A stretch of 64,000 bases of DNA from Caenispirillum salinarum AK4 (lineage in GTDB: Bacteria; Pseudomonadota; Alphaproteobacteria; Rhodospirillales; Rhodospirillaceae), in the NCBI RefSeq assembly GCF_000315795.1, contig NZ_ANHY01000002.1:186001-250000 (forward strand), written 5' to 3'. Both the position numbers and the translations under genes were made by a program. Shown one piece after another: positions 1 to 8,005 of the stretch (the stretch's first letter is position 1; each line of letters opens with the position of its first letter). The notes beneath the pieces are model-generated. The model worked only from the letters and a program-made list of their open reading frames with translations, searched no databases and was not told the origin of the DNA.

Positions 1-71
1 AGGATATCGGCCTGACGCCCATCATCGAGCTGACGACGCCGAAGCTCGTCACCAAGGGAGGTGGCTTCTAG
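1..71 (+). CDS. 3' end of an unidentified protein gene
   Basis: Reading from base 3 gives 22 residues ending in KGGGF followed by a TAG stop at 69-71. Only the tail is present, rich in Thr and hydrophobic residues (DIGLTPIIELTTPK), and I do not recognise the family. A stem-loop begins about 60 bases downstream, consistent with this being the last gene of its transcript. It is codirectional with the amyloid-like locus but separated from it by 375 bases and a putative sigma-54 promoter. Confidence 0.5.
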   Translation, partial: DIGLTPIIELTTPKLVTKGGGF

Positions 72-132
72 CCGGCCGCCTCAGCCATCCGGCGCAGCCC
101 GGGTCATCCATTCATGTGCTTGAAACCGCGAT

Positions 133-160
133 AAAGGCGTCCTTGCCAAAGGGCGCCTTT
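133..160 (+). terminator. Stem-loop after the partial upstream gene
   Basis: AAAGGCG (133-139) pairs with CGCCTTT (154-160), and the stem can be extended by three more pairs including one G-U around an eight-base loop. Only a short T-containing stretch follows, so termination is probable but not certain. It lies in the 375-base gene-free stretch 72-446, which otherwise holds the palindrome at 161-176 and the sigma-54 promoter at 349-364. Confidence 0.45.
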
Positions 161-176
161 CTTGTGTGTACACAAG
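161..176. promoter_or_regulatory. Candidate upstream activator site for the sigma-54 promoter
   Basis: CTTGTGTGTACACAAG holds a perfect 10-base palindrome (TGTGTACACA, 165-174) and flanking CTTGTG/CACAAG arms. It ends about 170 bases before the -24 element at 349, a usual distance for an enhancer-binding protein. The 9-mer TTGTGTGTA recurs at 6812-6820 and almost exactly at 6786-6794, upstream of the sigma-54 activator gene of this locus. That this activator binds here is inference. Confidence 0.4.
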
Positions 177-348
177 GGTTTAAGCGTTCTTGACGTTTCC
201 GGACGGAGCGAAAAGGTCGGCTTTTCCTGTGTCTGCGGCGCAGCCGCGGTGGCCGATGACGCGGCGGCGTTAAGCGGCGCGAACGGAGGCGGCCTCGCCA
301 TCGGCCGGAGCCCGCGGAAAACCCCGGGATTCGGCGAATCCGTGGCAG

Positions 349-364
349 TGGCACGATCCTTGAT
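349..364 (+). promoter_or_regulatory. Sigma-54 (-24/-12) promoter
   Basis: TGGCACGATCCTTGAT matches the RpoN consensus TGGCACG-N4-TTGCW at all specified positions except one (A for C in the -12 element). GG of the -24 and TTG of the -12 are correctly spaced. It lies about 80 bases upstream of the repetitive exported protein gene, and the locus encodes its own sigma-54 activator at 5097-6578. Transcription would start near 375, giving a leader of about 70 bases. Confidence 0.75.
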
Positions 365-446
365 GGAAGGGGCATGGCCGTGACGGCGGGATGGCCCGCC
401 GGCCTTCGGCAGGATCCGAAGACCAACCTCTTCAAGGAGAGCCCCA

Positions 447-1370
447 ATGACCGTCAAGCACGTTCTGCTCGCCGCCGTGTCGTCCTTCGCCCTGCTGGCC
501 GCCGCGCCGGCCATCGCGCAGGATGCCAACTCCGAAGCGGGCCCGGGCAACGCCGCCCAGGACGACGCCTTCATCGGCGACGACAACAATGCCTACAGCA
601 ACAACACCAACGACAACAGCTTCGACTCGGCGGACAACAACAGCACGAACGACAGCTGGAACTCCAACGACGACAACAGCACGGTCGACAACGACGACTT
701 CAGCAACAACAGCGATAACAGCACCAACGACAGCTTCGACTCGGCCGACAACAACAGCACCAACGACAGCTGGAATTCCAACGACGACAACAGCACGGTC
801 GACAACGACGATTTCAGCAACAACAGCGATAACAGCACCAACGACAGCTGGAACTCGGCCGACAACAACAGCACCAACGACAGCTTCAACACCGACAACA
901 CCAACAACAGCGACAACAGCTCCAACGACGATTTCAGCACCAACGACAGCTTCAATTCGGCGGACGACAACAGCACGAATGACAGCTTCAACAGCGCCGA
1001 CAACGACGACAACAGCACGAACGACAGCTTCAACTCGAACGACGACAACAGCACCAACGACAGCTTCAACACCGACAACAGCGTCGCCGACGCCTACAAG
1101 ACCATCGACAGCTACAACACCACCGACTCCCCGACCCTGGGCGCCGGTGCCAACCTGGTCATGGGCAGCGTCGCGATGAACGACACCGCGCTGAACGCCT
1201 CGACCACCAGCGGCCTGTCGGGCGATGTCTATCGCCGTGGCTCGGTGATGACCGGCGACATCCGCAACACCGAGATCAGCGGTTCGCGCGGCATCAGCCA
1301 GCTGAACATGAACACCGGCGTCGCGGCGATGAACAACAGCGTGTCCATCAACTCGCGCATCGGCGACTGA
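447..1370 (+). CDS. Repetitive Asn/Asp/Ser/Thr-rich exported protein, candidate amyloid subunit
   Basis: The 307-residue product begins with a clear signal peptide (MTVKHVLLAAV...APAIA, cleavage before QDAN). Residues about 50-205 are a low-complexity, very acidic array of short units of the type NSTNDSF-N/D-S, each with one Phe or Trp; many codons are AAC, GAC and AGC. Residues about 225-307 are a more ordinary domain with Asn and Gly spaced as in secreted beta proteins (QLNMNTGVAAMNNSVSI). The start has AAGGAGA nine bases upstream. It is the first gene after the sigma-54 promoter and heads a locus with a C39-like peptidase and a coiled-coil barrel protein, so I infer the major fibre subunit, in the position of FapC. 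No clear homology to FapC repeats is seen; a calcium-binding or adhesive surface protein is an alternative. Confidence 0.6.
   Translation: MTVKHVLLAAVSSFALLAAAPAIAQDANSEAGPGNAAQDDAFIGDDNNAYSNNTNDNSFDSADNNSTNDSWNSNDDNSTVDNDDFSNNSDNSTNDSFDSADNNSTNDSWNSNDDNSTVDNDDFSNNSDNSTNDSWNSADNNSTNDSFNTDNTNNSDNSSNDDFSTNDSFNSADDNSTNDSFNSADNDDNSTNDSFNSNDDNSTNDSFNTDNSVADAYKTIDSYNTTDSPTLGAGANLVMGSVAMNDTALNASTTSGLSGDVYRRGSVMTGDIRNTEISGSRGISQLNMNTGVAAMNNSVSINSRIGD
621..848 (+). repeat. 114-bp tandem repeat, two near-identical copies, inside the subunit gene
   Basis: The stretch starting TTCGACTCGG at 621 recurs at 735, so 621-734 and 735-848 form a 38-residue repeat with few silent or conservative changes. Shorter degenerate units of about 11-12 residues continue to about 1085. 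Near-identical long copies point to recent slippage or unequal recombination, and repeat number may vary between strains. Confidence 0.75.
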
Positions 1371-1385
1371 TCGGCCGTTCGGCCC

Positions 1386-1418
1386 GACCGGCGGGGGCAG
1401 GCCCACCCCCCGCCGGTC
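1386..1418 (+). other. Strong intercistronic stem-loop after the subunit gene
   Basis: GACCGGCGGGGG (1386-1397) pairs perfectly over 12 bases with the complementary run ending GCCGGTC (1407-1418) around a nine-base loop. No T-tract follows. Placed between the putative major subunit and the next gene, it may protect the upstream mRNA or partly terminate, raising subunit expression over the rest of the operon. That role is inference. Confidence 0.55.
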
Positions 1419-1448
1419 GCGGACCGACCGTCGCTTCATCGGCCCGCC

Positions 1449-1847
1449 ATGACGAGGATGCTGGACATGTCGCACTTTATCGACCGCACTGCCGTCGCCG
1501 CCCGCGTGCTGGCGCTCGCCGGCCTTCTGGCCGCGCCCGCGTCCGCCCCGGCGCTCGCCGACGGCGCCCAGGCGTCCGCCCTGTTCGGCGGTGCACCGCT
1601 GGTGGAGGCGGACACGCTGGCCACCGCGCGCGGCACACAGAACACCACCATCACCGGCGATGTCGGCGTCAACCTGTCCGACCAGCGCGGCACCATCGCC
1701 GGCAATGCCATCACCGCGCCCACCGTCAACGGCGCGCTTGGCGGCAACAGCGTCTCGGACAACCGGGGCCTGACCATTTCCAACTTCAACACGGGCAACT
1801 TCAACACCTTCCAGACAAGCGTTCAGTACAACATCTTCCTTGATTGA
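1449..1847 (+). CDS. Small exported protein, candidate minor (nucleator-like) subunit
   Basis: At most 132 residues. The start is uncertain: ATG 1449 has a poor ribosome site, while ATG 1467 follows GAGG at good spacing and gives a signal peptide ending PALADG. The mature part holds the motif DTLATARG soon after cleavage, also seen in the exported proteins at 2603 and 3262. The remainder is rich in Asn, Gly, Thr and Ser with alternating hydrophobic residues (GNAITAPTVNGALGG, ISNFNTGNFNTF), a beta-solenoid or amyloid-prone composition. It sits between the repetitive subunit and the C39-like peptidase. By position it could be a FapB- or FapE-like component, but I cannot show homology. Confidence 0.5.
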   Translation: MTRMLDMSHFIDRTAVAARVLALAGLLAAPASAPALADGAQASALFGGAPLVEADTLATARGTQNTTITGDVGVNLSDQRGTIAGNAITAPTVNGALGGNSVSDNRGLTISNFNTGNFNTFQTSVQYNIFLD

Positions 1848-1865
1848 GCCGATGCCGGAGGTTTC

Positions 1866-2585
1866 ATGCGATACGCGCCGTTGATGGGTCTGGCCGCCCT
1901 TGCATTCGGCTTCGCCGCGGCACCCGCCGCCGTCCCGTCCGCCTCGGCCGGCGAGGTCGTGCTGGGCGGCGTCGGGCTGGGCGGGACCTTCCGCGTGCCG
2001 GCCCGCACCATGCACGAGGCCAAGTTCGCCACCGTCTTCCGCCAGCAGCACGACTTCTCGTGCGGCTCGGCGGCGCTGGCCTCCCTGCTGACGTATCACT
2101 ACGGCATCGAGCGCGGCGAACTGGACGTCTTTTCCAGCATGTACGAGCACGGCGACCGGGCCCGGATCGAGCGCCTGGGGTTTTCCCTGCTGGACATGAA
2201 GCAGTACCTGGCGCGCCTGGGCATCGGGTCCGACGGCTACCGCGTGCCGCTGGAGCGTCTGGCGACGGCCCGCCTGCCCACCATCGCGCTCATCGACAGC
2301 GACGGCTACCGCCACTTCGTGCTGGTGAAGGGGCTGGACGCCAAGACGGTGCTGGTGGGCGATCCCGCGCGCGGGCTGCGCCGCATCCCGCATGACGAGT
2401 TCAAGGCCATGTGGAACGGGATCGCCTTCGTCATCACCGACGACATCCCGATCGGACAGGCCAGCTTCAACCGCGATCCCGAGTGGGAGTTGCTGCCCCC
2501 GGGGGCGCCTCTGGGAAAGGCCCTGCCGCGCACGGCGCTGGCGACGTTCACGGCCAGCCTCTACCGCGCCGGCAACACCTGGTGA
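1866..2585 (+). CDS. Exported C39-like cysteine peptidase (FapD-like)
   Basis: 239 residues. A signal peptide (to about residue 29, SASAG) precedes a single papain-like C39 fold. The catalytic signature is visible: oxyanion Gln and nucleophile Cys in RQQHDFSCGSAAL, the His in YRHFVLVKG and the Asp in VGDPARG. Stand-alone C39 domains of this form, without ABC-transporter parts, accompany Fap amyloid operons (FapD), where they are thought to process a secretion component. It follows the small exported protein by 18 bases and is followed 17 bases later by another, so it is within the same operon. Substrate is unknown; neighbouring exported proteins or the barrel protein are the obvious candidates. 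Confidence 0.75.
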   Translation: MRYAPLMGLAALAFGFAAAPAAVPSASAGEVVLGGVGLGGTFRVPARTMHEAKFATVFRQQHDFSCGSAALASLLTYHYGIERGELDVFSSMYEHGDRARIERLGFSLLDMKQYLARLGIGSDGYRVPLERLATARLPTIALIDSDGYRHFVLVKGLDAKTVLVGDPARGLRRIPHDEFKAMWNGIAFVITDDIPIGQASFNRDPEWELLPPGAPLGKALPRTALATFTASLYRAGNTW

Positions 2586-2602
2586 GCCGAAAGGAGTCCG
2601 CC

Positions 2603-3166
2603 ATGACCGCCGCTCTTGTCCGCCGCGTTGTCTCCGCTCGATGCATCGCCGCGGCCATGGCCGCCGCCGGGGCGCTGGCGCTGGTGCCGGGTGCGGCGGG
2701 TGCCGCCGATCCCGCGCCCTTCGCCGGCGTGGCGCCGGTGAAGGCCGCGACGCTGGCCGAAACGCGCGGGGGGATGCGGATCGGCGCGTTCGACTTCGAC
2801 ATCGGCGTCGCGCTCAACACGGCGCTGGACGAGGGACTGGACCTGACCTCGCGGTTCCAGGCGGTGGGGGGACGCCTTACGCGCGCCGGGGCCGCCGTCG
2901 GCAGCGCGGCCGGGGCGGCGGGAAACGCCATCGCCGACCTGCCCAACGGCGGCGTGGCCTGGCGCCCGGCCGACGGCCTGACGGTGCTGCACGATCCCGC
3001 CGGACTCGGCGGGTCAACCGTGTTGAACCGTCTGGACAACCAGGCGATCCGCACCCGGCTGGAGGTCAACATCCGGGTTTCCAACTACCGCGAACGCCTC
3101 GGCGCGCTGCAGACCGGGCGCGCGCTGTCGGGTATTCTGCGCGAGATGCGCGCCGCATCGCCCTGA
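2603..3166 (+). CDS. Exported protein of unknown function with L-x-E-x-R-G motif
   Basis: 187 residues with an excellent ribosome site (AAAGGAG) and a signal peptide ending near AGAAD. After the cleavage site comes KAATLAETRGGMRIGAF, matching the DTLATARG and DALGEARG segments of the two other small exported proteins here. A central Ala/Gly-rich segment follows, then an ordered region ending in LEVNIRVSNYRERLGALQ. No catalytic motif is apparent. The setting next to a C39-like peptidase suggests a secreted accessory component or chaperone of the fibre system; this is inference only. Confidence 0.5.
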   Translation: MTAALVRRVVSARCIAAAMAAAGALALVPGAAGAADPAPFAGVAPVKAATLAETRGGMRIGAFDFDIGVALNTALDEGLDLTSRFQAVGGRLTRAGAAVGSAAGAAGNAIADLPNGGVAWRPADGLTVLHDPAGLGGSTVLNRLDNQAIRTRLEVNIRVSNYRERLGALQTGRALSGILREMRAASP

Positions 3167-3261
3167 CGGGGCCGCGCACCCGCGCACGACGGTGAAAAAC
3201 AATAAGACAGTAAGAGAGAGTTCCAGGAGGTAGAGAGTCGGGATACAGACAGGAGTCGCCC

Positions 3262-3645
3262 ATGCCCAAGCGATCCGTTCCCCGCCGCCGCGCCCGCCGA
3301 AAGCCGGGTGCCGGCGCATCCGTCGCCGCCGCCGCACTGGCGCTTTCGCTTGCCGGGGCGGTGACGGCCCCGTCGGGCGCCCGTGCCGATGACGGCGGCG
3401 GTGACCCCTTCGACACGGCCGCCGTTTCCACCGACGCCCTGGGAGAGGCGCGGGGCAACGGCCTCTCGGTCCTGACCGACGGCCTGCTGGAAACGCGCGT
3501 GGGCGTCGTTCTGTGGGACGAGGTTCCCAAGCCGCCCCGACGGCCCCAGCCGCGCAATGCCGGCGGCGGAGGCGGCGGGGCGAGTTCGACGGCCCCCAAC
3601 ACGCTGTCGCTCCACTTCATCTCCAACCTGAGCCCGGGAGACTGA
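3262..3645 (+). CDS. Small exported protein with L-x-x-x-R-G motif
   Basis: 127 residues. A long basic N-region (RRRARRKPG) precedes a hydrophobic stretch and an ARADD cleavage site, consistent with export. The mature protein contains STDALGEARGNGL, the shared motif of this locus, then a Pro/Arg/Gly-rich linker with seven consecutive glycines and a hydrophobic tail (TLSLHFISNLS). GGAG lies six bases upstream of ATG. The preceding 95 bases are A/G-rich and may carry a promoter. It converges with the barrel gene on the other strand. Function unknown. Confidence 0.5.
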   Translation: MPKRSVPRRRARRKPGAGASVAAAALALSLAGAVTAPSGARADDGGGDPFDTAAVSTDALGEARGNGLSVLTDGLLETRVGVVLWDEVPKPPRRPQPRNAGGGGGGASSTAPNTLSLHFISNLSPGD

Positions 3646-3666
3646 GTCGGGGCGGCCCCGTCAGTC
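3640..3666. terminator. Inverted repeat shared by two convergent stop codons
   Basis: GACTGA (3640-3645) pairs with TCAGTC (3661-3666), with an inner GGGGC/GCCCC-rich segment. Both convergent genes end inside it. There is no T-run, so a bidirectional terminator is only plausible. Confidence 0.3.
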
Positions 3667-5058
3667 CACCGGGAAGCGGTAGGGCACCCGCAGCGTGACG
3701 CGGGTGTCCGGCGCTTCCTCCGTCAGTCCGGCGGCGATGCGCAGGTCGACGGAGGTCCGGTCGTTGAACCGATAGTTGCCGCCCAGCAGCATTGAGGCGG
3801 AGTGGGCGTCGTCGCCCTTCGTGGTGACGCCGTTCACTTCGGTCTCGGTCCCGAAGATGTAGTCGTGTTCATAGCCCAGGCTGATGCTGAACCGCTCGTT
3901 GAAGCCGATGCCGACGCCGAAGCTGAGCCCGATGGAATCGCCTGGGTCGACGGTGCCGATGCGGGTGGGGGTATCCACGGCACCGGGGTTGGGAATCAGC
4001 AGGTCGACATCCCTCGACGGCGTGTAGGCGTAACCCAGGTTGCCGAAGATGACCACCGGGTCCGCCGGCACCAGGGCGGTGATGCTGGGCTCCACCGTCC
4101 AGAAGCCCGATCCGGTCGGCAACTCCGTCTCCAGCCCCGTCTCCGGGTCGCGGTCGACGTCGAAGGGGCCGCGCCCGGTGGGCGTCTTGATGCGCAGGTT
4201 GCCGATGAAGATGGGCCAGTCCTCGGCGCCGTCGTTGAACTGGTAGTGGACGCCGGCCTCCACGTCGCCGATGCCGTAGCCCTCCAGATCGCGGACGCCG
4301 CCCTCTCCGGGCAGCGCGTTGACGGCCGTGGTGATCGTGCGGTCGTTGCTGTAGGTGTAGGGCACGCGCAGGTCCACCTCCAGCCGGTCCGTCACGCCGT
4401 AGCGCGCGCCGACCGCGGCCGTGGCGCGCTCGCGCTCGGTTTCCGTCGCCTCGATGACGCCGAACAGCACGGCTTCGACGATCTCCACGCCCTCGAAGAA
4501 GAAGCGGTTCGATGACGAGGTGGAGAACTCGATCTCCGGCTCGACGATCACCGTGCCCTGGGGGGTCAGCACGCCGCCCTGGTCGCGGATGACCGCCAGG
4601 TCGACCTCGCGCACCGTGCTTTGCGGCGCGTCGCCCGGCGCCGTCGAGCCTTCTTCCGCCGCTGCGTTCGGCGGCGGCGCCTGCGGTGCCGCGGCCGGGG
4701 CTTGTGCCTGCGCCTGGGCCTGGGCCTGGGCCACCTGCGGCGCCGGGGCGCGCTGTGGGCGCTCGGCGGCGCGGGGCGGCACGGTCAGGCCGCGGCCGGT
4801 CTGTGCCGCCAGGACAAGGTCGGACAAGGCCTGGCGTTGCGCCTCCAGTTCACGGCGCTGGCGCTCCAGTTCGGCGGCCTGCGCGGCAAGCCGCGCTTCC
4901 TGTGCCGCCAGCCGGGCGTAGACGGCCTCGGTGCTGGTGCCGGTCGCGGCGCCCGCGCCGCCGCCCGCCGCCGTCGGCGCAGGCGTGCCGGAGCAGGCGG
5001 CCAGGGCGAGGGAGAGGGTAACCAGGGATCCTGTCTGCAACGGTCTGATGGCCGTCAT
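3661..5058 (-). CDS. Outer-membrane beta-barrel with N-terminal coiled coil and lipobox (FapF-like)
   Basis: 465 residues from the ATG at 5058, chosen because AGAAGAGG lies just upstream; an ATG at 5100 overlapping the previous stop is the alternative. The signal ends in a lipobox (LALAACSG, Cys22). Residues 42-82 form an Ala/Glu/Arg/Gln coiled coil (AAELERQRRELEAQ), followed by an Ala-Gln-Pro linker. From about residue 150 the pattern is a transmembrane barrel: alternating strands such as YGVTDRLEVDLRVPYTYS, FNERFSISLGYEHDY and a C-terminal RVTLRVPYRFPVD. The layout of signal, coiled coil, linker and barrel is that of FapF, the amyloid secretion pore. It is downstream of, and coupled to, the sigma-54 activator gene, on the opposite strand from the subunits. 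Confidence 0.65.
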   Translation of the reverse strand: MTAIRPLQTGSLVTLSLALAACSGTPAPTAAGGGAGAATGTSTEAVYARLAAQEARLAAQAAELERQRRELEAQRQALSDLVLAAQTGRGLTVPPRAAERPQRAPAPQVAQAQAQAQAQAPAAAPQAPPPNAAAEEGSTAPGDAPQSTVREVDLAVIRDQGGVLTPQGTVIVEPEIEFSTSSSNRFFFEGVEIVEAVLFGVIEATETERERATAAVGARYGVTDRLEVDLRVPYTYSNDRTITTAVNALPGEGGVRDLEGYGIGDVEAGVHYQFNDGAEDWPIFIGNLRIKTPTGRGPFDVDRDPETGLETELPTGSGFWTVEPSITALVPADPVVIFGNLGYAYTPSRDVDLLIPNPGAVDTPTRIGTVDPGDSIGLSFGVGIGFNERFSISLGYEHDYIFGTETEVNGVTTKGDDAHSASMLLGGNYRFNDRTSVDLRIAAGLTEEAPDTRVTLRVPYRFPVD

Positions 5059-5096
5059 CGCGGAACCTCTTCTGAACGGGGCGGTGGGGTGGCGGG

Positions 5097-6578
<1,482 letters not shown>

Positions 6579-6785
6579 GGATGCCTTCTTCTCTTTCTTT
6601 GGACGCTGGGCAAGCCTACAGGGCCGAGAGCCGACGCTGCGAGACACAATTGCTTCCATCACCCACATGTGCCGCGGCCGCTAATCCGGGCGATTGTGCA
6701 GAGCGGGATAAAGGGTCGTAGAGCGAAAGCGATCATGGGTGGTGCCTCCGTACCTTCGGCCAAGAGCGCAGCCTTGATGCGACTT

Positions 6786-6820
6786 ATGTGTGTAGCGGGC
6801 GCAAGACTTGGTTGTGTGTA
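6786..6820. promoter_or_regulatory. Two copies of a TGTGTGTA motif upstream of the activator gene
   Basis: ATGTGTGTA (6786-6794) and TTGTGTGTA (6812-6820) lie in the divergent region between the activator and bchI and repeat the 9-mer found at 162-170 before the sigma-54 promoter. They could be autoregulatory sites of the activator. The second overlaps a PpsR-like site for bchI. Confidence 0.35.
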
Positions 6821-6834
6821 ACGAAATGTTGACG
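6817..6834 (+). promoter_or_regulatory. ppsR site: PpsR/CrtJ-type operator at the bchI promoter
   Basis: TGTA-N10-GACG fits the TGT-N12-ACA operator with one final mismatch. Its right end is TTGACG (6829-6834), a likely -35 with CATACT (6853-6858) as -10 at 18-base spacing, so binding would block the promoter. A perfect 12-base palindrome GTTGACGTCAAC (6828-6839) overlaps it. Confidence 0.55.
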
Positions 6835-6901
6835 TCAACTATGATGGAGGGCCATACTCGGGGCATAGAGCGATCCAACGCCATTGATGCGAGGAGTTCC
6901 C

Positions 6902-8005
6902 ATGCCGACAGCCGCCTCTCTCGCCCCGGCTCCGGCCCAGGCCCAATCCGGCTTGGCGGCGTCGGTTCCGTCCGCCGCGGCGGCGCCCTCGCGCTATCCG
7001 TTTTCCGCCATCGTCGACCAGGAGGCCATGAAGACCGCCCTGCTGGTCGCCGCCGTCGATCCCTCGGTGGGCGGCGTCATGGTGTTCGGCGACCGGGGCA
7101 CGGGGAAGTCGACGGCGGTGCGCGCCCTGGCCGGGCTGCTGCCGTCCATGACCGTTGTGGAGGGGTGCCGCTACAACCGCGATCCAGCCGACCCGGCACC
7201 ATGCGTCGCCGGTTGCCCGGGGTGCCGCGGCGGTGCCGCGGCATCGGTGTCCGCCCCGGTTCCGGTGGTGGACATGCCGCTGGGCGTCACCGAGGACCGC
7301 GTGCTGGGCGCCCTGGACCTGGAGCGGGCGCTGACCCGCGGCGAAAAAGCGTTCGAGCCCGGCCTGCTGGCCCGGGCCCATCGCGGGTTCCTCTACGTGG
7401 ACGAGGTCAACCTGCTGGAGGACCACCTGGTGGACCTGCTGCTTGACGTCGCGGCTTCGGGCGAGAACGTGGTCGAGCGCGAAGGCCTGAGCGTCCGTCA
7501 TCCCGCCCGCTTCGTGCTGGTGGGCAGCGGCAATCCCGAGGAGGGCGAACTGCGCCCGCAGCTTCTCGACCGCTTCGGACTGGCGGTGGACGTCGGCACG
7601 CCGCGCGACGTCAAGACGCGCGTGGCAGTGGTCAAGCGCCGCGACGCCTTCGACCGCGACCCGGCCGCCTTCGCCGCCGCCTGGGCGGCGGCCGAGGCCG
7701 AGACGCGCGCATCCGTCGTCGCCGCCCGGGACCGGCTGGCGGCGGTGGCCGTGCCCGACGATGCCCTGGAGCAGGCCGCCGCCCTGTGCCTGGCGCTGGG
7801 CACCGACGGCCTGCGCGGCGAACTGACGCTCATGCGCAGCGCCCGCGCCCTGGCCGCGTTGGAGGGGGCGCCGGCGGTAGCCGCCGGCCACCTGCGGCGC
7901 ATGGCGCCCCTGGCGCTCGGGCACCGCCTGCGCCGCGACCCGCTGGACGAGGCGGGCTCCGGCGCCCGGGTAGCGCGCGCGGTGGAGGAGGTCTTCGCGC
8001 CATGA
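6902..8005 (+). CDS. bchI: Magnesium chelatase ATPase subunit I
   Basis: 367 residues. BchI is the AAA+ motor that, with BchD, powers Mg2+ insertion into protoporphyrin IX by BchH, the first committed bacteriochlorophyll step. Visible motifs: Walker A GDRGTGKS (63-70), the Cys-containing insert of BchI (EGCRYNRDP...CVAGCPGC), Walker B FLYVDEVNLL and sensor residues in LVGSGNPEEG. ATG 6902 is chosen for its GAGGAG six bases upstream. The Ala/Pro-rich first 30 residues are longer than usual. It is first of bchIDO-crtIB; its stop overlaps the bchD start by four bases. Confidence 0.97.
   Translation: MPTAASLAPAPAQAQSGLAASVPSAAAAPSRYPFSAIVDQEAMKTALLVAAVDPSVGGVMVFGDRGTGKSTAVRALAGLLPSMTVVEGCRYNRDPADPAPCVAGCPGCRGGAAASVSAPVPVVDMPLGVTEDRVLGALDLERALTRGEKAFEPGLLARAHRGFLYVDEVNLLEDHLVDLLLDVAASGENVVEREGLSVRHPARFVLVGSGNPEEGELRPQLLDRFGLAVDVGTPRDVKTRVAVVKRRDAFDRDPAAFAAAWAAAEAETRASVVAARDRLAAVAVPDDALEQAAALCLALGTDGLRGELTLMRSARALAALEGAPAVAAGHLRRMAPLALGHRLRRDPLDEAGSGARVARAVEEVFAP

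Noticed and set aside
432-2393. 653-residue open frame antisense to the amyloid-like genes
   Set aside because: It mirrors the repetitive gene (Val/Ala-rich repeats), lacks family features and arises from high GC; the plus-strand genes have signal peptides and ribosome sites.
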